Assembly: GCA_013397435.1 (NCBI GenBank)
Contig: VZRG01000159.1
Location: forward strand, 768,816 to 832,815
Length of the DNA: 64,000 nt
Direction: 5' to 3'
From: Erythrocercus mccallii
Taxonomy: Eukaryota; Chordata; Aves; Passeriformes; Dicruridae
Position 1 is the stretch's first letter, and each line of letters opens with the position of its first letter. The translations under genes were made by a program, and so were the position numbers. The notes beneath the pieces are model-generated. The model was not told the origin of the DNA. It ran no database searches and saw only the letters and a list, made by a program, of their open reading frames with translations. Shown one piece after another: positions 58,001-62,770 of this stretch.

Positions 58001-60028
58001 AGCCTCCTCCGTAAGAGCATCTAACTAGTTGTTCTTCTCAGTTTAGTGTTGTCTATGAAAGGTCCAAAATCAGCTGTGGAAAAAAATAAAATAATAAAAA
58101 GCTAAATACCACAAGTCAGGTTTCATGCTGTCAGAGGCTGTAGGGAGGAGGGCAGAAATTCAACAAAGATCCTAACATCCATGCGCTTGTAGACCCAAGA
58201 CGTATTTTCACCAGCAAGTTCAGCAACTATTCTTCAACAGAAGCACAAACACTACCATAAGAGGCCTGCGCCTTTCCAGAATATGAAGGTTTTATTTAAT
58301 TCAACTCCACAGTATGTTGCTTTTCCCTCTCTGTGCTAGCAGGGCTATGCTAGGAAAACAATGCCCACACAAGTTACATTTAGTCTTCAAGCACAGATGC
58401 AAGACTTTGGAGATGCCACTGCACATGCTAGCGGTTTGATACTGAAAACTACTTAAACACCAGCTTCATTCCACACACATGTTCTGTTACACAGTAATAC
58501 TTATTACTGAGTTTCTGTACGCAGTCAAACTCTCCTAGTAATTACTGCATTTGTGTTATTTTTAAAACAGAGATACACAGACCTTACCAGAACATCTAAC
58601 AGTCTACATAGACATGTTTTGTAAAGCATGCAGGAATCAAGAGCAGCTCAAAGCCTGAAACCCATCACTGGTGGCATCCTTTGTGGAGTATTTTTCTAAA
58701 AGGACTAGTGTTTGCTGCAAGCTATTTACCTTTACTGTCCTGCTTGGAAACACAGTGTTTTTCAGGCTTTGACCTGACAAGGAGTAACATGCATATTTTG
58801 ATGGGACACCCACGAATAAAGCTGATCACCTCTCACTTTACAGTCAGGCTACCTCAGTGAGTTGTTAAATCACAGTTGTTCAGGCTCTGGCCATTGATTA
58901 ATTATTGATGCCACAAAAACTTTGCTACTATTTCTTTGGTTATTTTGAAATCCCATTAATAGTGACACCTTACAAACTTTATTTCTGTCAGAATCACTTT
59001 CTGGTAAGATAAATTCTGTGGGGAAGGCTTTCAGCTAGACGTGTACAGAAGATCGGCAATAAAGACCTGTAAACTATACCAGACAACACAGAGCTTTTCA
59101 TTCAAACAAGTCTTTTACAAGGATGTAAACCTAGGATGTTTTAACACTAAGGGTCACTACTGGTATTCAGCTGCATCGCACTGCTGATCTTTGCCATATG
59201 GGCTTTCTTTTCCACACAGTTATGAAAACAAGATATCACACAGTCAGCAGGGACAGTTAATTGATAATTAAACAGATCAAGTGCGAAGTACCACTAATAG
59301 CTTTGCTTCAAGGCGGCAGCACCGTGAGCCTCTGGCTCCTCGGTGCCCCTCCGCTTAAAGGAAAACTCTGGAACCGGATCGCGCCACTCCCGAGGCCGCT
59401 TCCACGCTGCCCAGGGTGCCGCGCTGCCCCCGCGGGGCTGGGGACGAGCGCGACCTCCCGCCGTTCCTCCACCGCCGCGGGAGGTGCCCGCGGCCCCGGC
59501 CCCGGCGAGAGGGAGGGAGAGCTGCCCACTGGCAACTTCGGGGAGGGTCTGAGCGGCGGACGGTGGCGGTGCGGGGGCCCGGGGACGGACACCCCACAGC
59601 CGGGGCGAGCAGCGCGGGGCGCGGGCAGCCGGCAGAGCCTGCCCGGGGCGACGGGGAGCGGGCGGCACATGGAGGAGCGGCGCGGCGTGGCCGGCCCCGG
59701 CTGCGGGGCCACAGGGACGAGCCGGCGCGGCGGCGGAGGGACAGGAAGGGAGCGAGGGAGCCCGGCCGAAAGGGGAGCGGGACGGGGCGGCGGAGGCGGC
59801 GCGCCCCGGCGGGCTGCGCCCCGAGCTCCGCGCCCGAGGGGCGAGGGCAGCGGGAACGGAGGCGGGGAGGGGAGAGGGGTCCGGCGCGGGCGCCCCTTCG
59901 GGGGCGAGGCGGCGCTCGGGGCGCGGCGGTGCCGCCGCCCGCCTCACCATGAGCACTTTGGCCGCGTTCTCCAGCTGGGCGATCACCTCGGGGGCGCCCC
60001 CCGCCGCCGCGGCCGCCGCCGCCATCAT
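855..60028 (-). CDS. XPO4: Exportin-4, 5' part of gene (exons 1-14, partial at 3' end)
   Basis: This is a spliced gene with coding segments, in transcript order, at 59948-60028, 39336-39441, 35632-35773, 35251-35389, 23390-23506, 22459-22612, 13398-13510, 10845-11002, 10406-10580, 6193-6369, 4190-4332, 3933-4078, 2452-2629 and 855-1014. Joined, they give 663 codons in one frame with no stop. The translation matches what I recall of vertebrate exportin-4 almost throughout. Exportin-4 is a HEAT-repeat karyopherin that binds RanGTP; known cargoes are hypusinated eIF5A and SMAD3 for export, and SOX-family factors for import. The full protein is about 1,150 residues, so the C-terminal part lies off the left edge. 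Thirteen complete introns are present: twelve are GT-AG and one (intron 6) is AT-AC of U12 type. The gene appears functional. The 3' end and UTR cannot be assessed. Confidence 0.97.
1015..2451 (-). other. XPO4: XPO4 intron 13
   Basis: GT-AG intron of 1,437 bp. A short perfect palindrome lies at 1739-1760. Nothing else is recognised. Confidence 0.9.
2452..2629 (-). CDS. XPO4: XPO4 exon 13, residues 551-610
   Basis: The exon encodes YLLANDTQGETPLIPPEVME, then YSIKHSAEVDINTTLQILGS and PGEKASSIPGYNRTDSVI, matching exportin-4. It is flanked by an AATGTAAG acceptor and a GTAAGG donor. The proline/serine-rich stretch around residues 590-600 is probably a surface loop. Confidence 0.96.
2630..3932 (-). 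other. XPO4: XPO4 intron 12
   Basis: GT-AG intron of 1,303 bp, AT-rich. The overlapping open frames on both strands near 2800-3095 are low-complexity chance frames. No repeat element is recognised. Confidence 0.9.
3933..4078 (-). CDS. XPO4: XPO4 exon 12, residues 502-551
   Basis: The exon encodes LLEDRVTRLHGQLQRHQQQL, then LASPTSGSIDNKVLDDLYED and IHWLILVT. The HGQLQRHQQQLL motif is characteristic of exportin-4. The acceptor is GTCCACAG and the donor GTTAGTG. One base enters from a split Ser codon and one base leaves into a split Gly codon. Confidence 0.96.
4190..4332 (-). CDS. XPO4: XPO4 exon 11, residues 455-502 (acidic segment)
   Basis: The exon encodes TANGVASREEEEISELQEDD, then RDQFCDQLASVGMLGRIAAE and HCIPLLT. 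The E/D-rich run at about residues 463-475 is probably a flexible acidic loop between HEAT repeats; that role is inferred. The acceptor is AACCAAAG and the donor GTAAGTAC. It ends with AG of a split Ser codon. Only a 111-bp intron separates it from exon 12. Confidence 0.95.
4333..6192 (-). other. XPO4: XPO4 intron 10
   Basis: GT-AG intron of 1,860 bp. It contains small imperfect hairpins (for example around 4683-4707 and 5174-5194) but no recognisable gene or mobile element. Confidence 0.9.
6193..6369 (-). CDS. XPO4: XPO4 exon 10, residues 396-454
   Basis: A 59-codon exon, phase 0 on both sides, encoding LDKDDMVYMEAYDKLLESWL, then TLVQDDKHFHKGFFTQHAVQ and VFNSYIQCHLAAPDGTRNL. The conserved DMVYMEAYDKLLESW motif makes the assignment secure. 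A T-rich tract ending TTACAG precedes it and GTAAGC follows. Confidence 0.97.
6370..10405 (-). other. XPO4: XPO4 intron 9
   Basis: GT-AG intron of 4,036 bp. It is AT-rich throughout, with a slightly more GC-rich patch around 8350-8540. I could not recognise any repeat family or exon in it. Confidence 0.88.
10406..10580 (-). CDS. XPO4: XPO4 exon 9, residues 337-395
   Basis: The exon encodes IEIEDSEAVGISSIISNLIT, then VFPRNILTAIPNELFSSFVN and CLAHLTCSFGRSAALEEV, matching exportin-4. It begins with the last base of a split Gly codon after a CTATAG acceptor and ends in phase 0 before GTAAGT. Confidence 0.97.
10845..11002 (-). CDS. XPO4: XPO4 exon 8, residues 285-337
   Basis: The exon encodes VHRKIREDTDMAQDSLQCLA, then QLASLHGPVFPDEGSQVDYL and AHFIEGLLNTIN, a well-conserved central exportin-4 segment. 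The acceptor is purine-rich and weak (CCCGAAAG before GTACATCG), with a TATTAAC branch-like sequence upstream. The donor is GTATGTATG. It ends with GG of a split Gly codon. A 264-bp intron without other content separates it from exon 9. Confidence 0.96.
11003..13397 (-). other. XPO4: XPO4 intron 7
   Basis: GT-AG intron of 2,395 bp. It holds a minor GATCA-type repeat near 12006-12020 and A-rich runs. No gene or mobile element is recognised. Confidence 0.88.
13398..13510 (-). CDS. XPO4: XPO4 exon 7, residues 247-284; preceded by U12-type acceptor
   Basis: The exon encodes (L)GRHYIAMFESSQNVMLKPT and then ESWRETLLDSRVMELFFT, matching exportin-4. The reading frame requires the exon to begin at TG GGC AGA; the preceding dinucleotide is AC, not AG. 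The 5' side is therefore an AT-AC acceptor. The 3' side is a normal GTAAGT donor (13397), phase 0. Confidence 0.96.
13511..13530 (-). promoter_or_regulatory. XPO4: U12-type branch point and AC 3' splice site
   Basis: The branch-like TGACCTTGAC is followed by 10 nt ending in AC, then exon 7. Spacing from branch A (13522) to the exon is 12 nt, within the short range typical of U12 introns. Confidence 0.85.
20390..21105 (+). mobile_element. CR1 LINE fragment (3' part)
   Basis: A roughly 700-bp non-LTR retrotransposon remnant in intron 6, opposite to XPO4. Recognisable CR1 stretches include the ctcaacatgagccaacaatg segment, gaccctacctggagcac, gacaggctgagaaggttggg, gaggcactgaaacaggttgc and ggtctagtggaaggtgtcc. 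It ends in ggtcccttccaccccc and a degenerate ATTCTGTGATCC tail. Frames are interrupted by stops, so it is dead. The 5' limit is approximate. Confidence 0.93.
22450..22458 (-). promoter_or_regulatory. XPO4: U12-type 5' splice site (AT-AC class)
   Basis: ATATCCTTT directly follows the last coding base of exon 6. It matches all nine positions of the U12 AT-AC donor consensus, the site recognised by U11 and U6atac snRNAs. Confidence 0.93.
22459..22612 (-). CDS. XPO4: XPO4 exon 6, residues 196-246 plus 1 nt; followed by U12-type donor
   Basis: The exon encodes EDDLRQIFMLTVEVLQEFSR, then RENLNAQMSSVFQRYLALAN and QVLSWNFLPPN, a strongly conserved HEAT helix pair. The acceptor is GACTGTAG at 22613. 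The 3' boundary is not followed by GT. It runs directly into ATATCCTTT (22458 down to 22450), the U12-type AT-AC 5' splice site. The exon's last base, T, plus TG from exon 7 makes the leucine of PPN-L-GRH, which fixes the junction uniquely. Confidence 0.96.
22613..23389 (-). other. XPO4: XPO4 intron 5
   Basis: GT-AG intron of 777 bp between exons 5 and 6. AT-rich; nothing further is recognised. Frames on both strands around 22930-23315 are unsupported. Confidence 0.9.
23390..23506 (-). CDS. XPO4: XPO4 exon 5, residues 157-195
   Basis: A 39-codon exon, phase 0 on both sides, encoding QTLACSILTALLSEFSSSSK and then TSNIGLSMEFHGNCKRIFQ. The serine-rich SSSS stretch probably lies in a loop between HEAT helices. 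The acceptor is a T-rich tract ending TATAG; the donor GTAAAC is weaker than most in the gene. A phase 0-0 exon could be skipped without a frameshift. Confidence 0.96.
27190..27365 (+). repeat. T/G-rich low-complexity block
   Basis: About 175 bp composed almost entirely of T and G, with runs of up to 13 T and repeated TTGG/TTTGG steps. The transcribed minus strand is therefore A/C-rich. The 62-codon open frame here is an artefact of the composition. Confidence 0.9.
28197..28256. repeat. Inverted repeat / 60-nt hairpin
   Basis: The arm GATAGTTAGGTT (28197-28208) is perfectly complementary to 28245-28256, with a 36-nt spacer. The spacer contains the palindrome AAAGAATTCTTT. It could be a small MITE remnant, a hairpin RNA or chance. 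Confidence 0.55.
32466..32600 (-). mobile_element. tRNA-Ile-derived SINE with CR1-like tail (TguSINE1-like)
   Basis: On the minus strand the element begins with a degraded tRNA-Ile body: TTGGTTAGAGCATGATACTA, then ATAACACCAAGGTTATGGGTT and GGATCCCCATATGGGCC. This corresponds to the D-arm, anticodon arm with loop, and T-arm to acceptor stem of tRNA-Ile(AAU). A short linker follows, then GTTGGACACGATCCTCAAGG and CTCTTCCAACTCAGAGTATTCTG, resembling a CR1 3' end. A tRNA-Ile head joined to a CR1 tail is the architecture described for passerine TguSINE1. The anticodon region is mutated relative to a functional tRNA. The family name is from memory. Confidence 0.8.
33291..33312 (+). repeat. (TTA)n-type microsatellite
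   Basis: A short run of TAT/TTA repeats grading into ATTTTATTTTA in intron 4. Confidence 0.8.
34922..35005 (+). repeat. A/C-rich low-complexity block
   Basis: About 80 bp of A-runs alternating with C (AAACC, ACCAAAACAAACC steps) shortly upstream of exon 4 in plus coordinates. On the transcribed strand it reads T/G-rich. Confidence 0.85.
35251..35389 (-). CDS. XPO4: XPO4 exon 4, residues 110-156
   Basis: The exon encodes LQKYVREQILLAVAVIVKRG, then SLDKSIDCKSIFHEV and SQLISSGNPTV, which match exportin-4 nearly residue for residue. The acceptor is TTTACAG and the donor is GTAAGTACTT. It enters with one base of a split Asn codon and leaves in phase 0. It belongs to the N-terminal HEAT repeats. 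Confidence 0.97.
35632..35773 (-). CDS. XPO4: XPO4 exon 3, residues 63-110
   Basis: The exon encodes TSKVDYVLFQAATAIMEAVV followed by REWILLEKASIESLRTFLLTY and VLQRP. It continues the N-terminal HEAT helices. The acceptor is TTTCCCACAG at 35774 and the donor is GTAAGTG from 35631. It starts with two bases of a split Glu codon and ends with AA of a split Asn codon. Only a 242-bp intron separates it from exon 4, and that intron holds nothing else. Confidence 0.96.
35774..39335 (-). other. XPO4: XPO4 intron 2
   Basis: GT-AG intron of 3,562 bp. It contains a pyrimidine-rich (plus strand) stretch at about 37430-37760 and a 15-bp direct repeat at 38309-38350. No gene or mobile element is recognised. 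Confidence 0.88.
38309..38350 (+). repeat. 15-bp direct repeat, period 27
   Basis: ATACTATTTATGAAT occurs at 38309-38323 and again, identically, at 38336-38350, within AT-rich intron 2. Confidence 0.85.
39336..39441 (-). CDS. XPO4: XPO4 exon 2, residues 28-62 plus 1 nt
   Basis: The exon encodes APPSMVNNEQRQHAEHIFLS followed by FRKSKSPFAVCKHIL. This is the helical N-terminal segment of exportin-4 around the NEQRQHAE motif, part of the karyopherin N-terminal HEAT region that contributes to Ran binding in this family. A good polypyrimidine tract ends in CAG at 39442. The donor GTAAGT follows at 39335. The exon ends in phase 1 with a G that joins AA of exon 3 to make the glutamate of ILE-TSK. 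Confidence 0.94.
42054..42067 (+). promoter_or_regulatory. Possible CTCF-like core motif
   Basis: CCACCAGAGGGAGC fits the CTCF core CCASYAGRKGGCRS at all but one position (A for C in the GGC step). A single motif match in 64 kb is weak evidence for occupancy. Confidence 0.25.
42547..42567 (+). repeat. (TA)n microsatellite
   Basis: A short TA-dinucleotide run with one C interruption in intron 1. Confidence 0.85.
43441..43690 (-). mobile_element. CR1 LINE 3'-end fragment
   Basis: The plus strand reads the antisense of a CR1 3' end: gttggaagggacctttaaag, then ccatctaatccaacccccca, ggatgctcagagccccaccc, ttggccttgaacatttccag and tctctgggcaacctgtgcca. The element therefore runs in the same direction as XPO4. 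It is truncated at both the 5' side and the tail, with indels. Confidence 0.93.
46376..46400 (+). repeat. (TA)n microsatellite
   Basis: About ten TA units followed by CAC in intron 1. Confidence 0.88.
48826..48861 (+). repeat. 13-bp tandem repeat, about 2.8 copies
   Basis: The unit TTGTTTCACCACT is repeated twice perfectly (48826-48838, 48839-48851) and a third time with one base missing. Confidence 0.85.
53642..53662 (+). repeat. (AT)n(AC)n microsatellite
   Basis: A run of AT dinucleotides passing into ACACAC in intron 1. Confidence 0.85.
54572..54597. repeat. Perfect palindrome, 12-bp arms
   Basis: The arm AGGTTTACCTCA is followed by AA and its exact reverse complement. It sits at the edge of a 300-bp GC-richer patch in intron 1. 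Confidence 0.8.
55575..55870 (-). mobile_element. Old CR1 LINE fragment
   Basis: Diverged antisense CR1 3' region. Recognisable pieces are ggacctctggacctactttg, gttagatcaggttgttcagg, gacctgttcagtcaagtatt, aaatatctccaacgatggga and gagcccatagcctccctaca; near 55780-55830 there is a decayed cctcctgaaacttgtaacct segment. It has the same orientation as XPO4. Boundaries are approximate. Confidence 0.78.
59948..60028 (-). CDS. XPO4: XPO4 exon 1 (coding part), residues 1-27
   Basis: The exon starts with two consecutive ATG codons, followed by a run of seven alanines, two glycines and A-P. The motif PEVIAQLENAAKVLM then marks the conserved exportin-4 N terminus (first helix of the karyopherin N-terminal domain). 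The exon ends in ATG immediately before a GTGAGG donor at 59947 (phase 0). The first ATG has A at -3. The second has A at -3 and G at +4, so either could be used; I chose the first because exportin-4 proteins are recalled as starting with two methionines. The segment lies inside the CpG island. The open frame continues past the donor only as GC-rich intron. Confidence 0.95.
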
Positions 60029-60051
60029 GGTCTCTCTTCAATGACGCGCCA

Positions 60052-60067
60052 TGCGCTGCATTCTGGG
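60052..60067 (-). promoter_or_regulatory. XPO4: ZNF143/STAF-like site
   Basis: On the minus strand, CCCAGAATGCAGCGCA lies 24 nt upstream of the first ATG. It matches the STAF/ZNF143 (SBS) consensus core CCCRNMATSCMYYRCR with one deviation. Such sites are typical of CpG-island promoters. Confidence 0.55.
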
Positions 60068-60084
60068 GCGAGGCGGCCGCGGGG

Positions 60085-60089
60085 CCAAT
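60085..60089 (+). promoter_or_regulatory. XPO4: CCAAT box (inverted relative to XPO4)
   Basis: CCAAT on the plus strand, reading ATTGG in the direction of XPO4, about 57 nt upstream of the start codon in GGGATTGGCCCC context. It is a plausible NF-Y site next to the ZNF143-like motif. Confidence 0.5.
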
Positions 60090-60120
60090 CCCGGCCCGGC
60101 CCGGCCCCGCCGCGGAAGGG

Positions 60121-60160
60121 NNNNNNNNNNNNNNNNNNNNNNNNNNNNNNNNNNNNNNNN
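60121..60160. other. Assembly gap (40 N)
   Basis: Forty undetermined bases in the most GC-rich part of the promoter island, 93 bp upstream of the XPO4 start codon. The true missing length is unknown. Confidence 0.99.
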
Positions 60161-60335
60161 CCCGCTAAGCCGCCGCCTTCTCCCCCTCCGCCCGCCCGGC
60201 CCGGCCCCTCAGGCCCCTCCCGGCCGCCCCCAGGGCGGGCCCGGCCCGCAGCACGCGGCGGGACCCCCGAGCCGCGGGGCGGGGTTGCCGCCGCTCCCCG
60301 CCGGTCCCAGGTCACCGCGCTTGCCCGGCCCGCAG

Positions 60336-60660
60336 TTGGTTAGGGGTGGAAGGAGCCTCTGGAAATCATCGGGTCCAACCCCCTGCCAAGCCAGGGTCAC
60401 CTGAGCAGGTTGCACAGGAACGCATCCAGCTGGGTTTGGAATGTCTCCAGAGAGGAAGGCTCCACAACCACCCTGGGCAGCCTGTTCCAGTTCTCTGCCA
60501 CCCTCCATGGAAAGAAGTTCTTCCTTATGTTGAGGTGGAACCCATTGTGTTCACGTGTGGCCATTGCTCCTCGTCCTGTCGCTGGGCGCCGCTGAAAAGA
60601 GCCTGGCACCATTCTCTTGGCACCCTCCCTGGAGACCTACATGCACTTCCTTATGCTTCC
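60336..60660 (-). mobile_element. CR1 LINE fragment adjoining the XPO4 promoter
   Basis: Antisense CR1 signature on the plus strand: catcgggtccaaccccctgc, then gggtttggaatgtctccaga, gaggaaggctccacaaccac, cctgggcagcctgttccagt, aagaagttcttccttatgtt and gaagttgag-type text, ending near cctcgtcctgtcgctgggcg and gaaaagagcctggcaccatt. The element's 3' end points at the XPO4 promoter. Confidence 0.93.
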
Positions 60661-62214
60661 CAATGAGCTCCGGTGCCAGCGCGGCCGCAGGGAGTCCCTT
60701 GTGCATAGCAGCGCTTGCAGGTCTGTGGTAGGAGGACAAGCTGAGTTTACAAAATATAGCTTCGAAAGTGGTGCGGAGGGGAGAGGGTGGTCAACGGTGG
60801 TCAGCATACTTACAAATGAACTGGTTTACAGCAGACAAAAAACTGAAAACAAAAATTTAAAAAACACGGCAAAACAACAACAAAACTCCAACAATGTTTA
60901 AAACTGTGCTAAAATGCACTTTTTCCCACATAAATCCACCTGGAGCTCCTTCTGTGTTATTAGTTGTGAGTCACAAGACAGTGTCAACTCTGAAAGATAT
61001 GCCGAAGTGAACACTGTTGTGCACCTATAAGAGCAAAAGGACTCTCAGATTACGCCTTCACGGGCATTTCATTTTGGTTAAAGAGTTGGCCTTTTAAACA
61101 AATCGGATGGTTTCTACTTCAGTTTGCGCACAAGAGCAGACTTGGAGCTTTGATACCTTCAGATGAAGCCAAAATGGAAGATCTGCAATTGCCAAGGAGT
61201 GTTCAGTGCACAGGTCCAGGCCAGATCCCCTTCAGAGCACGTGCCCCACAGTGCAGAGCACTGAGCACCATCAGCTGTTGTGTTCCCCTGAACCCGCTGG
61301 ACCACTCTGCTCTTAACAGAGTCAGGTGTTTCCAGCCATAGTTCTCTCAGCCTTGGGCAGGCATTAGCTGACCTCAAGTGCTGAATTTATGCAAGGTTTG
61401 GAATTTATCAGCTGAACCGGCCGACAGCAATGGTGAATGCTTGTAGACTGTTCACATAATGTGTCAATAGACAATGTTTCCATGTAGATGATACAATGTA
61501 ATAGCCAATGGTGGAAGAAGGAACAAAAGAAATGAATGACAGCAAGAAATTCATCTTTCCTATTCCAAAGAAAAATGCAAGTATTTTTCTCCTAAGAAAT
61601 CACAGCTTTCAATTCTGAAGGGGGTATGGCAGTGCTTATTACTAGACAAGTTTAAAAGTAGCAATAGAACCAAGTAAATTATTGCTTTTGGGGTTTACCT
61701 AGGAGGTAGAACTAGAACATGCATTTCAGAGTAACATTCAGCTTCAAAGTTGAGGAATATGGGGAGATCAGAAGGGCTGCACTGAAAGGAGGGATCCATA
61801 TACAGAAAACTGAACAACGGTCAGAAGGCAGTAAGAGTGTGACAAAACACATAAGTCCTGGAATGTGTTTATTGGGCAAAGAGCACAATGTACAATGAGT
61901 CTCACTCTAAAGAACAGACACTAGAGCTAACGACTTAGAAGTTTGTGTAAAAAGAGGTAAAATGCAAAAAAAAAATCCCTGAAAAGTATGAAAAAAACCC
62001 CTATTTACTGTGTTCAGTAAAGGACTACTTCAGCTGAGTATTTCTGTACTTGTGACTTTTTCAGCATGCTCAAAGGTCCTTCATTCTCCTGTGGCCTTGT
62101 GTGTTTAGCAGCACACTTGAACAGCCATGAAAGCAATAGAAATTGAATAGTATTTTTCAGGTTGGGAGCACTCAAGAGGTCTCTACACACATATTCTATT
62201 TCTTTAGCCTTCTG
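60661..62214. other. Upstream intergenic sequence, no gene recognised
   Basis: AT-rich sequence with a more GC-rich patch at 61190-61370 and one AP-1-like TGAGTCA near 60967. No exon, RNA gene or repeat family is identified. In human the gene upstream of XPO4 is LATS2 in the same orientation; I see no trace of its coding sequence here. Confidence 0.7.
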
Positions 62215-62770
62215 ATCAAGTTGCTTAGGGCTTTGTTCAGCGAGGTTTTGAAAACCTCAGGAATGGAGAGTGCACAACTCTCTGGGTGACAGTGTCAATG
62301 CTTGATTGGTATCACAGTGACCTCTTTTTTCCCCTTAAACCAGAATGTCCACAGGTGTCTGTTACTTCTCATCCTGCTGCTGTGCACCTCAGTAGAGAGT
62401 GTTGCTGCATTTTCTTGATAACCTTAGGTACTGGAAGAAAACTCCTGGGTTTGCTTTGAAGCCTTTTAACTGAATGCAGTTCCCTCAGCCATTCCTCACA
62501 GCATTGTGCTCCCACTCCTACACCAACTTGACTGCCCTCAGCTGTGCTCACTGCAATTTGTTCACTTCTTTCTCATAGTGCAGGCCCCAGAGTTCAGTGT
62601 GGTTTTCCAGACGTGATGTAACAAGTGCTGAGTAAAGAGAACTAGTACTTCTTTTGATATATTGGCTGCATGCCTGTAAAAACAACCTAATATGTCTCTA
62701 TAAAGGTAGCCTTGGTCACTGCTGTGGTGTTCTGCTCACTTGTTTGTCTTGGTTTCTATCAGGCCAAGTA
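62215..62770 (-). mobile_element. Ancient CR1 LINE fragment
   Basis: Heavily diverged antisense CR1. Recognisable pieces are gcgaggttttgaaaacctca, ggaatggagagtgcacaact, gttccctcagccattcctca, caggccccagagttcagtgt, and then tccagacgtgatgtaacaag and tgctgagtaaagagaactag, which follow the order of a CR1 3' half. Frames are destroyed. The upstream limit is uncertain. Confidence 0.75.

Larger units (their letters stand above)
39442..59947 (-). other. XPO4: XPO4 intron 1
   Basis: GT-AG intron of 20,506 bp, the longest in the window; its first roughly 600 bp lie in the CpG island. It holds CR1 fragments at 43441-43690 and 55575-55870, AT microsatellites at 42547-42567, 46376-46400 and 53642-53662, a 13-bp tandem repeat at 48826-48861, a perfect palindrome at 54572-54597, and a more GC-rich patch at 54240-54560. 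No further exon is recognised. Confidence 0.88.
59325..60345. promoter_or_regulatory. XPO4: CpG island covering XPO4 promoter and exon 1
   Basis: Abrupt change from AT-rich intron to about 1 kb of very GC-rich, CpG-dense sequence, ending where a CR1 copy begins. It contains exon 1, the 5' leader and the start of intron 1. No TATA box is seen near the leader, as usual for a housekeeping-type promoter. Long open frames on both strands here are a composition effect. Confidence 0.9.

Noticed and set aside
59294..59947. Continuation of the XPO4 exon 1 frame into a 244-residue protein
   Set aside because: Similarity to exportin-4 stops exactly at the GTGAGG donor; the rest is GC-rich intron 1, and exon 2 restores the protein in phase.
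59261..60343. A 360-codon plus-strand frame through the CpG island
   Set aside because: It runs through the assembly gap, is antisense to exon 1, and consists of R/G/P/A-rich translation expected from GC-rich sequence. No domain is recognisable.
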